Notes: a model not told the origin generated them from the letters alone. Counted from the stretch's first letter, positions 12,196 to 25,779 are shown. The stretch: 64,000 bases of DNA from Sambucus nigra (GCA_949130495.1 OX422215.1:524701755-524765754), one strand, 5' to 3'. Translations and numbers: made by a program.

Positions 12196-13463
12196 ATGGA
12201 TTTCCGACCAAAACTTCGCGGGATTCGACTCGGGGTCGTCGAATTTAATCCACGAGGCAAGTGTTTAACTTGCTTTATGATTTAGTGTGTTTATTTCTCA
12301 TATTATAGCTGGTGTAAAACTATAAAGATTTTTGGGTTGAAGTTTCGTAAATCAAACGGGTTTTTTGGAAGATTAAACGGATAAAACTCGGTTTATACCC
12401 AATTTGAGGAACTTAAGAATTAATTAAAATTAATGGTTGGTTATGGGTTCTAGGATGATTGGAACCCTTTTTATGTGTATATTTATGGTTGCTTGAGGTT
12501 GGATGATGATGAGAGAGGAGATAAAAAGCTTGGAGGTGCTTTAATGGAGGTTTGTATTTTTGGAGAAGAAGGTGAATACTTATGATTTTTCTAAGAAAGC
12601 AGTTCCGAGGTTGATCATTAACTCGGAAATCAAACCGGAAATTGGCAAAAAAATAATGGCTAGAATTGTTTGGAGATAAATATTTGGGGTTCCTAAAAAC
12701 AATAGTGTGGGGACTTCTAAATAATTTTTTTTTAGTAAGGCGTGTACCTTGGGTTAGTTGAAAGTAAAATCCAAGATTTACCCAAATAGGGGTGTTCGTG
12801 AGGAATAAACTTAAAGAGGTATTTAGGTGGGCAATTTTATATAAGTAATTGTGCGCGTAGAAAAGGTACTTATATACCGACTTTGGTTCAGTAAAATCCT
12901 ACGAGTTGACTAGGGTGAAATTTAGGATACGTACTACAAAGAATTGAGCAATTTCCTTATGCGTCTATGGACGACGATTATTATAAGTGTGGAGATACCT
13001 AAGGAATTAAGAGACGTAGTGCGTATGCTATTTAATTATTATGAATTGGTAAGTTCGGGAATTATTGGTACAAATCTTTAAGAAGTGATTAAGGAGTGAT
13101 TTGAATATTAAAGAAGAGAGTACGTATTGGGGTAGTATTTTAAGTGTATGAATGTTTATATTATTAAGAAAGGGAACACTTGAGGTTATTGGATATTGCA
13201 ATAGAGTTTGGAAATTATAGCCATAATATATTGGGAAGTGATTTAGATTGTATAAAAGATGTCGTTAAATTATCTATAATATAAAACGAATAAATATAAC
13301 GATGTTATTGGTATTATCCTCGTGCGGTGAGAAAAGGTAGGAAATAATATATTGAGGTTTGGTTATAATCGATAAATGTGCATGATATTCGAGATATAAA
13401 TATACTACGTATGCGATTTATTATATAGGCTATGCGTATGCCCTGATATTAATATGTATATGG

Positions 13464-14071
13464 TGTTGATGCAAAAAACTGGACCGAATCCCATTTTTAT
13501 GATCACAGATAAATAGATAAAAACAATCCAATCAAGCAAATGAGAGACAAAGATTTTTAAAGTGGTTCGGCTATGAATAAAGCCTACGTCCATTGTTATT
13601 TTATTCCCAGGGGTTTACAATAGCACCATAGGGTGTAGAGTGAGAAAGGATGTGTATCTTGTGTATGGTGTCTCTCGGTTCTCCTCCCTTTGGCTATGGG
13701 AATACATGTATTTATAGTGATGGGAGATAAAGAGATTCATTATTTGTAGACATTTATGTCTACATTCAATGAATCTAATTGTTGGCCTTCTATGATGGTT
13801 GATCTTCCTTGAATTGCTTGGTATGCTATGTGTTGTCATCTATTAATACAGTAGAAATATACATTAAGGCTCATTAAATGCGTTGTCATCTGCATTTAAT
13901 GCACATTAAATGCATAGTTATCCTTTGATCTTCCTGGTTGGTAAGCCGACCAACTCTCCTCGGGTGCCGACCAACTCTCCTCGGGTGTCGATCAACTCTC
14001 CTCGGGTGCCGAATATTGCCACGTAGGATGCCATGTGTCCTTTTCTGATTGGTCCTCGTAGATGGAGAATT
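13464..14071 (-). repeat. E2 3' LTR, larger piece
   Basis: The left LTR of E2 begins at 13464 and is cut at 14071 by element E1; its last bases resume at 24883-24894. Removing E1 and one target copy gives about 620 bp against 683 bp for the other LTR. The 63-bp difference equals three copies of a 21-bp unit (CTCTCCTCGGGTGCCGACCA-like): three here, six in the right LTR. Confidence 0.9.
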
Positions 14072-17033
14072 TGTGACACCCCGCCTAATTAAATACCGGG
14101 CGATCACTCCTTTATTAAATTAAATCAAGGTAAACAGTTGGTTCATTCTCAACATCACTGTCGGTAAAAATAATTTTTCCAATTTAACACCCGAAATAAT
14201 TAAGATAAGTGTCAAAACATTTTCCATACAAAACATTCCAATTTATAATTAAAGAAAAAGATTTATTTTAATTTAAAACAACATTTCTACAATAAAGAAT
14301 CACACCACAATAAACCAAATAACATAATACATTCGTCAATCGAATGTCAACAAATGGAACTAAAACCACAAATCCATCCTGAATAAATCCCATAGAACAA
14401 AATTGGAAATAAAAGAAATACAAAATCCCAACAACAAATGAAATGATGAAAAGGGCGACACGTGCCCAATAAATGAGAATAATAGGAGTGGAGTCAATAA
14501 CAGAAGCCGTCTACTCAAGTGACCTGCAACTCCCACCTAAGCTGCAGCTCGTTCTTCTCAAGGGATCCTAAGCAAGACGCCCCTGTGGCTGGGCACCTGA
14601 AAATATACATATATATATACAAGAGAGAGAGAGAGAGGAAAAGAAACGGGTCAGAGCCCGAAAGTGTGTTTGATTTTAAAAATACGTTAAGCAAGTATTT
14701 AAATTGATACAGGCCAATGCAAATCATATTAGTTCGACACTCTCTTGAGAAATTCTCACCTCTTTTCTAATGTGCATGCCTATCGTACTAACCTTCCCAA
14801 ATAGTTTAGTTTATCTTAACTTACTCATAAGTTTTCAAAACCGAACGATGACAATGTTTTAAAAGGTTACTTTCAATTTGTAGCACTACTCTCGTTTTAG
14901 CTTCATTAAATTATAAAGTTTCTCAGCGTCTTCTCATACTTTCACAAAACAAGTATTTAATAATTTGAGTCAACAACCATGTTCTACTTATCAAATCACA
15001 GTAGGCAGTTTAAAGTTTATAACCTCATATATATATTAACTACTCGTATAATATATATATATATAACAGCACCCCAACTAAACTATGGTGCGGGCATACT
15101 CTGCTATCCAATCCCCGTATCGCTCACACAAAGGGAAATACAAGTTCGGAATCACTCTCGAACTGTATTAACATATACAAAACAACGTTGGGGCGAAGCA
15201 TAGATTCCAAGTCCAAGAGGTCAGTACATACCCACACGTCTCTTAGGACCGTCCGACTATCAATCTGATAGCCCGTACCTAGGATCTCTAACTTCTAGGG
15301 TACGAATCAATATCCCCCATAAAGCAACACAGGATAAGATCGTCCCAGCGCGGTAACCTCAGGGATAGCAAGTAACGCGGGTACGTTTTTCACATGTATA
15401 TAATATATGTACACACAATCATATAAATATACCCATTCATCATATTAATATAGGTTCCTCCCGTTACCCATAGTCACAACATTTATCCTTAATTTCCCAT
15501 TATTATGATTACGTATAAGGTTTCGTCTCTAGCCTTAACTCGAAGGGTTTTCTCACTAGTTACGTAACACTCGTGGATTCTATCCATCCAAGTAGAAAAA
15601 TCAGTAGGTAAACGTCTATTCTCTATCATAAGTATTTGACGTAATCTCTCACTTGAATTACGTAGTTTCCTCGTCCTTTAAATAATTGTCCCTAAAATAC
15701 AATTATCATCTCATAATAAAGTTCTCAACACTTAATCATATGCCCTACTGGTCTCTCCTATATCCCAAAATATTTTATTCATAAAGCCCAAAAGCTATTT
15801 CACGATGAATCATATTCAATTAATTAAACAAGGGGAAATAAGAGTCTGCCATGAAGGGTCGATCGATCGAGGTCTGGGGCTCGATCGATCAAAGCTCTAG
15901 GCTCGATCGATCGATCAAGCAGGTCTGCGAAATCCTGCAGAAGTGCAGTTACGGGTTTTACCAAAATTCTTCACCCAAATCAATATTTTCCAACACTAAT
16001 CATCCCAAAACTCCTACTACAAACATAATAACATATTTCCAGATGTTTTTAACGTTCAGTATGCGTATATCCATCATTAATCATGGTTAAACAACCCAAA
16101 ATCTCATTTAAACATCAAGAACCCTAATGTTTTCTTAACTTTTGTTCTAATCAGTTTTCTCCAGAATTTCCTTCTAACATATCATCAAAAATTCGTGGGT
16201 TAATCATCTACTTTACATAATATTTCCAGAATATGGTTATATTGTTCTCTACATGCAAATCCCTACCAAAATTGGGGTTTTCTTCCATTGATTACACTCC
16301 TAATCATTCCTACACTAATATAAATATTGCACCAACGAAAATACGCAAGTTAAACACTTGCCTGGGATTTCAGAGGTCTGGTTTCCTGCTGATATTGGTG
16401 TGGTTGCGTTCTCCTCCTCGCGATCTACGCGTTGGTGGTGACGGTGGTGCAAATGGTGGTGTTTTGGCCTTGAATCACCTTGAGAGCTCTCTCCTCTCTA
16501 CTCCAATGGACGTTCTAGGGTTCTGAATGTTCTAACCCTAAAAGGCTGACTTAAATGGCTGCTAAGGATGGCTGAAATTCGTGGGTTTAATTACCCTATT
16601 TGGTAAAATGACCAAAATGCCCTCCCGGGTCACTAATTAAGTCTAAAAACATCCCGAGACCCGAACCAAACCCCCGGGTACACTTTTCTGACTATTTCAA
16701 CCCTTCCGGACGCGTTGGCGCACTCAAAACGACCATACGAACAACTTATAAAATATTCACTTTTATATCTCAATAATTAGTCCCGACGCGACACGGGCGC
16801 GTCCCGACTAAAATTCTCAAATTGTTATTTCATTCACTCGTGACTTATAATATAACCCATATCATATATTACTATGCTCATTAGTAATATTCGATAATTT
16901 TATATAATTACTAACTCTCGTCACGTTAATAATTATAACATAATTAATTTCCGGATTCTTATTAAATAATTCACTCTCATTAAATTTAATAAAACCCCCA
17001 AATTAATATAGCATAAAAATACGGGGTATTACA
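14072..17033 (-). repeat. E1 3' LTR
   Basis: The plus strand reads TGTGACACCCCGCC at the left end and GGGGTATTACA at 17033. It carries the landmarks of this LTR family (GGGTCAGAGCCCG, GGCTGGGCACCTG), a GA microsatellite near 14620, AT microsatellites, and a GATC-rich cluster at 15858-15917. Small open frames inside are not genes. Confidence 0.93.
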
Positions 17034-17048
17034 TACTTCCCCCCCTAA
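17034..17048 (-). promoter_or_regulatory. E1 polypurine tract overlapping the pol stop
   Basis: The minus strand reads TTAGGGGGGGAAGTA directly before the 3' LTR. The TAG stop of the gag-pol frame (17045-17047) lies within this tract, so coding and priming signals overlap. Confidence 0.85.
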
Positions 17049-17557
17049 TAACGGAATTTCGTCCCGAAATTCGGAAAATAAGGCATACCTGATAAGAACA
17101 AATCTGGATATCTCTCGCGCATCTCTGCCTCACGCTCCCAAGTGGATTCCTCCACATTATGGTGTTCCCACTGGACCCGCACAAGTGGAACTATCTTCGA
17201 CCTCAATCTCCTCTCACTATAGTCTAGGATAGCCACCGGTCTCTCCTCGTAGGAGCTATCAGGCTGTAAGTCGATCTCCTCTATCTCAATGTGAGTATGG
17301 GCCATATCATCTCGAAGGTATCGTCTCAACGACGAGATGTGAAATACATCGTGAATGCGATGTAAATGTTCCGGCAGTCCCAATCTGTATGCAACTGGCC
17401 CAATCCTCTCTATGATGGGAAATGGTCCCACGTACCTCGGAGCCAACTTTCCCTTCTTCCCGAACCTCATCACTCCTTTCATGGGAGACACACGCAGTAA
17501 CACTTGGTCCCCCACATTAAACTCCCTGAAGAACCGTTTCGCATCGGCATAGCTCTT
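17045..17557 (-). CDS. E1 integrase C-terminus with chromodomain, last part of broken gag-pol
   Basis: This is the same frame after the second nonsense codon. It starts with the [10 protein letters not shown] type integrase C-terminal (GPY/F-like) domain ([21 protein letters not shown]) and ends with a chromodomain-like sequence: [19 protein letters not shown], then [17 protein letters not shown]. Chromodomains at the integrase C-terminus define chromoviruses and are thought to steer integration to particular chromatin. The stop TAG lies at 17045-17047 in the polypurine tract. No methionine is needed here because the part is normally translated as the end of the polyprotein. Confidence 0.9.
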   Translation of the reverse strand, partial: KSYADAKRFFREFNVGDQVLLRVSPMKGVMRFGKKGKLAPRYVGPFPIIERIGPVAYRLGLPEHLHRIHDVFHISSLRRYLRDDMAHTHIEIEEIDLQPDSSYEERPVAILDYSERRLRSKIVPLVRVQWEHHNVEESTWEREAEMRERYPDLFLSGMPYFPNFGTKFRY

Positions 17558-19270
17558 CTATCTGTCCTGGGCTACTCGAATGCGACCCCTGATCATCTCA
17601 ATCCTCGCGGAGGTCTCCTGAATCACCTCTGGTCCTAGCAACTTGTCATCCCCCACCTCAAGCCAACAAGTTGGGGAACGACAAGGCCTGCCATATAAAG
17701 CCTCAAATGGAGCCATACCAATCGTGAACTGATAAGAGTTATTATAAGCAAACTCTACCAATGGAAGGTGTGGCTCCCAACCTCCTCCAAAATCGAGAAC
17801 ACACATGCGTAGCATATCTTCTAACATCTGATTAGTACGTTTTGTCTGCCCATCTGTCTGTGGGTGATAAGCTGAACTCAACCTCAACTCAGTACCCATA
17901 GCCTCCTGAAAGCTTTCCCAAAAACGCGACACTAAAATCTTGTCTCTATCGTACACAATATTCAGGGGCACCCCGTGTAATCTGACAATCTCAGCAATGA
18001 ACAACTGAGCATACTGACCCGTGGTATAATCTGTCCGCACCGGTAGAAAATGAGCCATCTTGGTCAGACGGTCTACAATCACCCAGATAGAATCGTGGCC
18101 CCTCTGTGATGTAGGCAACCCTGTAATGAAGTCCATGGAAATACTCTCCCACTTCCACGCGGGTACTTCCAATGGCTGAAGCAATCCTGACGGTTTCTGG
18201 TGGTCCACCTTAACCAGCTGGCAGGTAGAACACTTGGCCACAAACTCAGCAATGTCCTTCTTCATCCCGCTCCACCAGTATTGTCGCCTCATATCCTGGT
18301 ACATCTTATCGCCTCTCGGATGCACTGTAAATCGGGACCCATGAGAATGAGTCATCACTTCATGATGTAACTCTGCTCCTTCTGGAACCACCAATCTCCC
18401 ATTAAACCGCAAACCTCCATCAGAACTAACAGAATAGGACTCAGCACCCTCGGCTAGAAGTCGCACAATCTGCTCCTGGCAAAACGGATCTGTGGTCTGC
18501 GCCTGTATCACCCTCGTAACAATCTCGGGTGTGACTGACATCACGGATATGAAAGAACGTGCTACGGCGTCTTGGTGACCCAGCTCTTTCCACTTTGCTT
18601 TCCAGATGTCTGCTACATCTTTTACCGGTCTACGGCTCAACGCATCAGCAACTACGTTGGCCTTCCCCGGATGATACTGTATATCAAACTGGTAGTCTTT
18701 CACAAACTCTAACCACCTGCGCTGACGCATATTCAGCTCTCGCTGAGTGAACAGGTACTGCAGTGACTTATGGTCTGTGAACAAACGGAATTTCTCTCCC
18801 AATAGATAGTGTCTCCATATCCTCAATGCAAAAACAACCGCTGCTAACTCCAGGTCGTGGGTGGGGTAATTCTTCTCATGTGGCTTAAGCTTGCGGGAAG
18901 CAAAAGCTATAGCCTTCTCCTCCTGCTGGAGTACTCCTCCAAGTCCCCGTAAAGACGCATCAGTGTAAACCAGGTACTCCACACTCGGTTTCGGTAAGGC
19001 AAGGACTGGTGCTGAAGTAAGCTTATCTTTCAGTTCGTCGAAAGCTAATTGACAAGCATCATCCCAAACATACGGTACCCCTTTGCGAATCAAATTCGTC
19101 AACGGACCCACTATCTTGGAGAATCCCCGAATAAATCTCCTGTAGTATCCGGCTAACCCCAAGAAACTATGTACCTCTGTCGGTGTCGTGGGCTGTCCCC
19201 ACTCCCTCACTGCTGATACCTTACTCGGGTCAACTGTTATCCCTTGCTCAGAAACAACATGGCCCAAGAA
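17558..19270 (-). CDS. E1 RNase H and integrase, middle part of broken gag-pol
   Basis: The frame continues directly after the stop at 19271. It carries the end of the RT connection (GHVVSEQGI), an RNase H domain ([21 protein letters not shown]), the integrase zinc-binding HHCC region (H..H..CSTCQ) and the integrase core with the first Asp in SMDFITGLP and the second in YDRDK. Exactly 35 residues after the second Asp, the catalytic Glu of the DD35E triad is replaced by Lys (codon AAA, 17840-17842, in [10 protein letters not shown]). The usual residue there is Glu, so this integrase should be inactive. A TAG at 17558-17560 ends the segment; it also sits where Gln is expected, and the frame goes on beyond it. 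Confidence 0.92.
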   Translation of the reverse strand, partial: FLGHVVSEQGITVDPSKVSAVREWGQPTTPTEVHSFLGLAGYYRRFIRGFSKIVGPLTNLIRKGVPYVWDDACQLAFDELKDKLTSAPVLALPKPSVEYLVYTDASLRGLGGVLQQEEKAIAFASRKLKPHEKNYPTHDLELAAVVFALRIWRHYLLGEKFRLFTDHKSLQYLFTQRELNMRQRRWLEFVKDYQFDIQYHPGKANVVADALSRRPVKDVADIWKAKWKELGHQDAVARSFISVMSVTPEIVTRVIQAQTTDPFCQEQIVRLLAEGAESYSVSSDGGLRFNGRLVVPEGAELHHEVMTHSHGSRFTVHPRGDKMYQDMRRQYWWSGMKKDIAEFVAKCSTCQLVKVDHQKPSGLLQPLEVPAWKWESISMDFITGLPTSQRGHDSIWVIVDRLTKMAHFLPVRTDYTTGQYAQLFIAEIVRLHGVPLNIVYDRDKILVSRFWESFQEAMGTELRLSSAYHPQTDGQTKRTNQMLEDMLRMCVLDFGGGWEPHLPLVEFAYNNSYQFTIGMAPFEALYGRPCRSPTCWLEVGDDKLLGPEVIQETSARIEMIRGRIRVAQDR

Positions 19271-21724
19271 CTATACCTCTCGCAACCAGAATCCACACTT
19301 CTCGTACTTAGCATACAACTGATGCTCTCGCAGAGTCTGAAGAACCTGCCTCAAGTGCTCGGCATGCTCCTCCTCGGAATGGGAATATATCAGGATGTCA
19401 TCTATGAAGACAATGACAAACTGATCCAAGAACTCTCTGAACACTCGATTCATTAAGTCCATGAATACGGCTGGAGCATTAGTGAGGCCAAACGGCATCA
19501 CTCTGAACTCGTAAGACCCATATCTCGTCAAGAATGCAATCTTTGAAACATCCTGCTCCCTAATACGTAGCTGATGGTATCCCGACCTCAGATCTATCTT
19601 CGAAAAGAAATTCGCTCCCCTCAACTGGTCGAACAGATCATCGATTCGAGGCAACGGATACTTATTTCGTATCGTGACCTTGTTCAATTCCCGGTAGTCC
19701 ACACATAACCTCAGTGAACCATCTCTCTTCTTCACAAACAAAACTGGAGCGCCCCAAGGTGAGGTACTTCTGCGAATGAAGCCCTGACCTAACAGCTGCT
19801 CGATCTGATCTCGTAGCTCTCGCATCTCTGCCGGAGCCATACGGTATGGTGCGCGTGCTATAGGTCTCGTATCTAGCAATAAGTCTATAACAAAGTCTAT
19901 CTCTCGACTGGGGGGTAGGCCTGGTATTTCCTGAAACACATCGGAATATTTCCTAACAAGTGGGATCGAATCCAAAGGGATCACAACCTCCTTAGAGGTA
20001 TCCTCCTCAATGTAATATAAATGAGCGGTCGAACCTCCCTCTGGGCGAGGCATCGCCACTACAAACATCTCTTGCCCCGGAATGGCAAAAACAATGCTCC
20101 CACCAAAGCAATCAATCATGGCTCTATAAGATGCGAGCCAATCCATACCAATAATCACATCATGCTCGTGCATGTCTAAGACTAGCATGTCTGCAGGTAA
20201 TACCAAGCTACCAATCTCTACCCCCACTCCCCGGCATATAAAGAATATAAGTGACCCACTCCCCAGTGGTGAGTCGACACACGTCACTGTGCTCTCTGAT
20301 GTGGCTAACAATCCTAAGGCCTTCGCAAAATGCGTAGCTATAAAACAATGCGTGGCCCCCGTATCAAATAAAACCCGACCCATAGTACCATGGATAGGAA
20401 ACGTACCCTCAATCGCGGGTGGTGCCTGTGGAGATGCTACCTGGTGGACGTTATAGACACGTCCATACTGTAACTGCCCCTGCTGCACTGGAGCTGCTGG
20501 GATGGCTGGTAAGGCTGGCGCTTGGGCTGGAGCTGGAAGGGCAGGTGGAAAAAGTGGCCTCTGTGGCTCATTACGGGCTCCCTGCTGCTGTGGGGCCCTA
20601 TCGCCTTCTGGGCAATCTTGACGCTTATGGCCGTGTTTTCCGCACACAAAACACCGACCTCTGAAATTACCTCCCCTCTGTCCCTGCTGACCACGGCCCT
20701 GCTGGCCGTTACCTCCACGCCATTGGCCCTGTTGGCCCTGATGTGCACTCTGTTGGCCCTGCTGGCCCTGTTGCTGACCCTGCTGATTAGGCTGGCCCTG
20801 CTGGCCCTGCCTATAACCCCCATTTCCCTGCCTGGGATCACCCGAACGAAATCGCTTAGCAGGGTCCCCCTGATGGGAACTCTGCTCGTGCTGACGAGTC
20901 TGTCCATGAGATGGTGCCCCACCGGAACCGTTACCCCCGGTCCTGCCCTGCTGGCTGGACTCTCCTGCTCTCTTGATTCCTTGAAGATGGAAGCGATGAT
21001 CCTGGCAATGTAGTAACGCTGCATTGAGTACATCAGTGAACGTACTCAGGGATAAGTTCCCAATAAGGTGCTGACGGATCCTCCAAGCTAACCCGTCGAC
21101 AAACAACAAAATCTTCTTGCTCTCAATAGGTGCCTCATCTGGCACAATGGTGAGAAGTCTCGTGAACTCCTCCTCATACTCTGCTACAGTAAGATTATCT
21201 TGCTTCAGATTTAGTAGTTTTCGCCTCATCTCAGTCTGCACTGCAGGTGGAAAATACTTGCGGTCAAACCGCTTCCAAAACATCTGAATAGGGATCGTGT
21301 CCCTCTCCTCTAAAGTAGTATTGGACTCCCACCACTGCAACGCGGCTCCCACCAGCTTAAAAGAAGCCAATAACTGCTTTTGTACCTCGGTGCACTCATA
21401 CATGCGAAGATGCCGCTGGATGTCTTTCTTCCATTGGCTAACCGTGACAATGTCGGAGCTACCAGAGAACTCAGGGGGATGTGCTTTCTGAAAAGCATCC
21501 CGAACCCTCTCCCATGCAGATGGAAGCTGTGCTGGTACTGGCGCCACTTCCTGAACCTGGGGTGGAGCCTGCTGAATCACCGCTATCGCGGCATTCACCG
21601 CCTGAGCAACTATGGCGGCTACTTCATTAGCATTCATTGTGCCTGGTGCCGGAGCTGCTGGCTGCTCGGCCTGGGCACGCCTATCTCTCGGAGCATGTCT
21701 CGGAGGCATCTGAAACGTGAACAA
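19271..21724 (-). CDS. E1 Gag-protease-reverse transcriptase, first part of broken gag-pol
   Basis: Gag packages the RNA, protease processes the polyprotein, and RT copies the RNA. Likely start is the [11 protein letters not shown] methionine five codons inside the open frame. Order along the 817 residues: capsid domain (about 70-270, with a WESNTT stretch), a Gly/Gln-rich basic linker, a CCHC zinc knuckle (about 357-370, [14 protein letters not shown]), protease active site LFDTGAT (about 450), then RT with FIDDILIYS near 773. The frame ends early at TAG (19271-19273) within the WLREV-stop-FLGH stretch, where relatives carry Gln; the next segment continues in the same frame. CAG to TAG by C-to-T change is the simplest cause. 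Without read-through, the product lacks RNase H and integrase. Confidence 0.92.
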   Translation of the reverse strand: MFTFQMPPRHAPRDRRAQAEQPAAPAPGTMNANEVAAIVAQAVNAAIAVIQQAPPQVQEVAPVPAQLPSAWERVRDAFQKAHPPEFSGSSDIVTVSQWKKDIQRHLRMYECTEVQKQLLASFKLVGAALQWWESNTTLEERDTIPIQMFWKRFDRKYFPPAVQTEMRRKLLNLKQDNLTVAEYEEEFTRLLTIVPDEAPIESKKILLFVDGLAWRIRQHLIGNLSLSTFTDVLNAALLHCQDHRFHLQGIKRAGESSQQGRTGGNGSGGAPSHGQTRQHEQSSHQGDPAKRFRSGDPRQGNGGYRQGQQGQPNQQGQQQGQQGQQSAHQGQQGQWRGGNGQQGRGQQGQRGGNFRGRCFVCGKHGHKRQDCPEGDRAPQQQGARNEPQRPLFPPALPAPAQAPALPAIPAAPVQQGQLQYGRVYNVHQVASPQAPPAIEGTFPIHGTMGRVLFDTGATHCFIATHFAKALGLLATSESTVTCVDSPLGSGSLIFFICRGVGVEIGSLVLPADMLVLDMHEHDVIIGMDWLASYRAMIDCFGGSIVFAIPGQEMFVVAMPRPEGGSTAHLYYIEEDTSKEVVIPLDSIPLVRKYSDVFQEIPGLPPSREIDFVIDLLLDTRPIARAPYRMAPAEMRELRDQIEQLLGQGFIRRSTSPWGAPVLFVKKRDGSLRLCVDYRELNKVTIRNKYPLPRIDDLFDQLRGANFFSKIDLRSGYHQLRIREQDVSKIAFLTRYGSYEFRVMPFGLTNAPAVFMDLMNRVFREFLDQFVIVFIDDILIYSHSEEEHAEHLRQVLQTLREHQLYAKYEKCGFWLREV

Positions 21725-21880
21725 AATTTATCAGTCTACAGTTATCATCGAATCTCAAATAGCTGAAGACTTAAACGTAAAAGCAGGAATACAACAATCC
21801 TAAAAATAGGGCTCTATAGCAAAAACGTTGAGCTGAAAGCAAAATAAGCCGTACAGATCCTAAGGACACTAGAACCTGAT

Positions 21881-21892
21881 GCTCTGATACCA
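21881..21892 (-). promoter_or_regulatory. E1 primer-binding site, tRNA-iMet type
   Basis: Two bases inside the 5' LTR the minus strand reads TGGTATCAGAGC, the classic plant retrotransposon site complementary to the 3' end of initiator methionine tRNA. Confidence 0.92.
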
Positions 21893-21894
21893 CC

Positions 21895-24877
21895 TGTGAC
21901 ACCCCGCCTAATTAAATACCGGGCGATCACTCCTTTATTAAATTAAATCAAGGTAAACAGTTGGTTCATTCTCAGCATCACTGTCGATAAAAATAATTTT
22001 TCCAATTTAACACCCTAAATAATTAAGCTAAGTGTCAAAACATTTTCCATACAAAACTTTCCAATTTATAATTAAAGAAAAAGATTTATTTTAATTTAAA
22101 ACAACATTTCTACAATAAAGAATCACACCACAATAAACCAAATAACATAATACATTCATCAATCGAATGTCAACAAATGGAACTAAAACCACAAATCCAT
22201 CCTGAATAAATCCCATAGAACAAAACTGGAAATAAAAGAAATACAAAATCCCAACAACAAATGAAATGATGAAAAGGGCGACACGTGCCCAATAAATGAG
22301 AATAATAGGAGTGGAGTCAATAACAGAAGCCGTCTACTCAAGTGACCTGCAACTCCCACCTAAGCTGCAGCTCGTTCTTCTCAAGGGATCCTAAGCAAGA
22401 CGCCCCTGTGGCTGGGCACCTGAAAATATACATACATATATACAAGAGAGAGAGAGAGAGGAAAAGAAACGGGTCAGAGTCCGAAAGTGTGTTTGATTTT
22501 AAAAATACGTTAAGCAAGTATTTAAATTGATACAGGCCAATGCAAATCATATTAGTTCGACACTCTCTTGAGAAATTCTCACCTCTCTTCTAATGTGCAC
22601 GCCTATCGTACTAACCTTCCCAAATAGTTTAGTTTATCTTAACTTACTCATAAGTTTTCAAAACCGAACGATGACAATGTTTTAAAAAGGTTACTTTCAA
22701 TTTGTAGCACTACTCTCGTTTTAGCTTCATTAAATTATAAAGTTTCCCAGTGTCTTCTCATACTTTCACAAAACAAGTATTTAATAATTTGAGTCAACAA
22801 CCATGTTCTACTTATCAAATCACAGTAGGCAGTTTAAAGTTTATAACCTCATATATATATTAACTACTCGTATAATATATATATATATATATAACAGCAC
22901 CCCAACTAAACTATGGTGCGGGCATACTCTGCTATCCAATCCCTGTATCGCTCACACAAAGGGAAATACAAGTTCGGAATCACTCTCGAACTGTATTAAC
23001 ATATACAAAACAACGTTGAGGCGAAGCATAGATTCCAAGTCCAAGAGGTCAGTACATACCCACACGTCTCTTAGGACCGTCCGACTATCAATCTGATAGC
23101 CCGTACCTAGGATCTCTAACTTCTAGGGTACGAATCAATATCCCCCATAAAGCAACACAGGATAAGATCGTCCCAGCGCGGTAACCTCAGGGATAGCAAG
23201 TAACGCGGGTACGTTTTTCACATGTATATAATATATGTACACACAATCATATAAATATACCCATTCATCATATTAATATAGGTTCCTCCCGTTACCCATA
23301 GTCACAACATTTATCCTTAATTTCCCATTATTATGATTACGTATAAGGTTTCGTCTCTAGCCTTAACTCGAAGGGTTTTCTCACTAGTTACGTAACACTC
23401 GTGGATTCTATCCATCCAAGTAGCAAAATCAGTAGGTAAACGTCTATTCTCTATCATAAGTATTTGACGTAATCTCTCACTTGAATTACGTAGTTTCCTC
23501 GTCTTGTAAATAATTGTCCCTAAAATACAATTATCATCTCATAATAAAGTTCTCAACACTTAATCATATGCCCTACTGGTCTCTCCTATATCCCAAAATA
23601 TTTTATTCATAAAGACCAAAAGCTATTTCACGATGAATCATATTCAATTAATTAAACAAGGGGAAATAAGAGTCTGCCAGGAAGGGTCGATCGATCGAGG
23701 TCTGGGGCTCGATCGATCGAACCTTCGATCGATCAAAGCTCTAGGCTCGATCGATCGATCAAGCAGGTCTGCGAAATCCTGCAGAAGTACAGTTACGGGT
23801 TTTACCAAAATTCTTCACCCAAATCAATATTTTCCAAAACTAATCGTCCCAAAACTCCTACTACAAACATAATAACATATTTCCAGATGTTTTTAACGTT
23901 CAGCATGCGTATATCCATCATTAATCATGGTTAAACAACCCAAAATCTCATTTAAACATCAAGAACCCTAATGTTTTCTTAACTTTTGTTCTAATCAGTT
24001 TTCTCCAGAATTTCCTTCTAACATATCATCAAAAATTCGTTGGTTAATCATCTACTTTACATAATATTTCCAGAATATGGTTATATTGTTCTCTACATGC
24101 AAATCCCTACCAAAATTGGGGTTTTCTTCCATTGATTACACTCCTAATCATTCCTACACTAATATAAATATTGCACCAACGAAAATACGCAAGTTAAACA
24201 CTTGCCTGGGATTTCAGAGGTCTGGTTTCCTGCTGATATTGGTGTGGTTGCGTTCTCCTCCTCGCGATCAACGCGTTGGTGGTGATGGTGGTGCAAATGG
24301 TGGTGTTTTGGCCTTGAATCACCTTGAGAGCTCTCTCCTCTCTACTCCAATGGCCGTTCTAGGGTTCTGAATGTTCTAACCCTAAAAGGCTGACTTAAAT
24401 GGCTGCTAAGGATGGCTGAAATTCGTGGGTTTAATTACCCTATTTGGTAAAATGACCAAAATGCCCTCCCGGGTCACTAATTAAGTCTAAAAACACCCCG
24501 AGACCCGAACCAAACCCCCGGGTACACTTTTCTGACTATCTCAACCCTTCCGGACGCGTTGGCGCACTCAAAATGACCATACGAACAACTTATAAAATAT
24601 TCACTTCTATATCTCAATAATTAGTCCCGACGCGACACGGGCGCGTCCCGACTAAAATTCTCAAATTGTTATTTCATTCACTCGTGACTTATAATATAAC
24701 CCATATCATATATTACTATGATCATTAGTAATATTCGACAATTTTATATAATTACTAACTCTCGTCACGTTAATAATTATAACATAATTAATTTCCGGAT
24801 TCTTATTAAATAATTCACTCTCAATAAATTTAATAAAACCCCCAAATTAATATAGCATAAAAATACAGGGTATTACA
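21895..24877 (-). repeat. E1 5' LTR
   Basis: Copy of the left LTR, 21 bp longer, mostly because of an extra 18-bp GATCGATC-containing unit in the cluster at 23687-23762 and extra TA repeats near 22880. As the 5' LTR it should hold the promoter of the element; I cannot place a transcription start with confidence. Confidence 0.93.
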
Positions 24878-24882
24878 GAATT

Positions 24883-24894
24883 TTTGTGTCAACA
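24883..24894 (-). repeat. E2 3' LTR, last 12 bp after the E1 insertion
   Basis: TTTGTGTCAACA directly follows the E1 target duplication and matches the end of the intact LTR at 32189-32200 (one difference). It marks the inner boundary of the split LTR. Confidence 0.9.
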
Positions 24895-24910
24895 GAAGCC
24901 CCCAATACTC
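24895..24910 (-). promoter_or_regulatory. E2 polypurine tract
   Basis: Next to the 3' LTR the minus strand reads GTATTGGGGGCTTC, a G-rich purine tract that would prime plus-strand DNA synthesis. The equivalent site of E4 is ATTGGGGGCATC. Confidence 0.65.
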
Positions 24911-25779
24911 CATGCTCGATGGTTTACTGAAAGGATGGAGTATTTATTATGCAGTGTTGCTCGGTGCTCATAAAATTCTTGATGTACCTTTTTGATTTGT
25001 TCAACATAAAGTGCACTATCTCTTGGATGATATATGATGTCGGCTGATCGATGGTTGATAATACCTCTTTTGTGGAACTCTGTTCGTCAAGTGAACGTGT
25101 GTTATGTATTACCCCTGGGAATTTGGATGCCGCCATGCCATAGTATACAGCTTGTAGCTTGTCATAATCTTCAAGTATGTTGATTGGTTTGCTAGCCGAC
25201 CAATTGCCTCCTGTGCCGAGCAACTGAGTGCTAACTTCACGTGCTTGATTTTTCTGATTTATGCTCCTCTAAATACATTATCGAGTAACATACTAGCTTT
25301 TGAACCCAACCTTCAATCTGATTAGTACCAAGTTTATGGTGGACTTCGAAACATTTTCATACATATTATTGGTCGAGACAATAGTAGCAAAGATCTCAGT
25401 GCTGTAGATGCTGAATTTGACTTCTGAACTTTAATAGCATGTGCATAATAACTCCTGAATATGCCTCTTGAACTTCATGCACCTCCTGAACTTCAATATC
25501 AAAATATATTCTCGAGCAAGAAAAATAACTTCTGAATGGTAATTAGTCGGGGCCCCGACTATGTAAGTTTATGGAGTTGGATTTGATGCTCGACTGCATG
25601 ATGTTATGAGAATGTGCCACCGAACGAACAACTAAATTTGTAATAAAAGCCCCCAAGTGTGGAATATGAATTTTGAATGCTTTCTCGGCCTTGAAGTATG
25701 TCATTTGACAAATTTTCTTATTTTGCATAGAAAATAAGATTTGCTCCATCTGCTGTCTGCTGTTCGACCAATCGGAGTT

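Larger units (their letters stand above)
14072..24877 (-). mobile_element. E1: full-length Tekay-type chromovirus, nested in E2
   Basis: A 10.8-kb Ty3/gypsy element with two LTRs of 2962 and 2983 bp, target duplication GAATT (14067-14071 and 24878-24882), a tRNA-iMet-type primer site, a polypurine tract, and one gag-pol frame ending in a chromodomain. Long LTRs, the Met primer site and the C-terminal chromodomain point to the Tekay (Del) clade. The LTRs differ by roughly 35-40 substitutions by eye (about 1.3%), so it is the youngest layer of the nest. Two nonsense codons and a changed integrase catalytic residue make this copy non-autonomous now. Confidence 0.93.

Noticed and set aside
14515..14727. 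Small open frames repeated at 22338-22550 and other paired positions
   Set aside because: They are the same stretch of the two LTRs of E1, not genes.
20172..21033. Open frames opposite to or shifted from E1 gag
   Set aside because: They are shadows of the Gly/Gln-rich Gag frame with biased composition.
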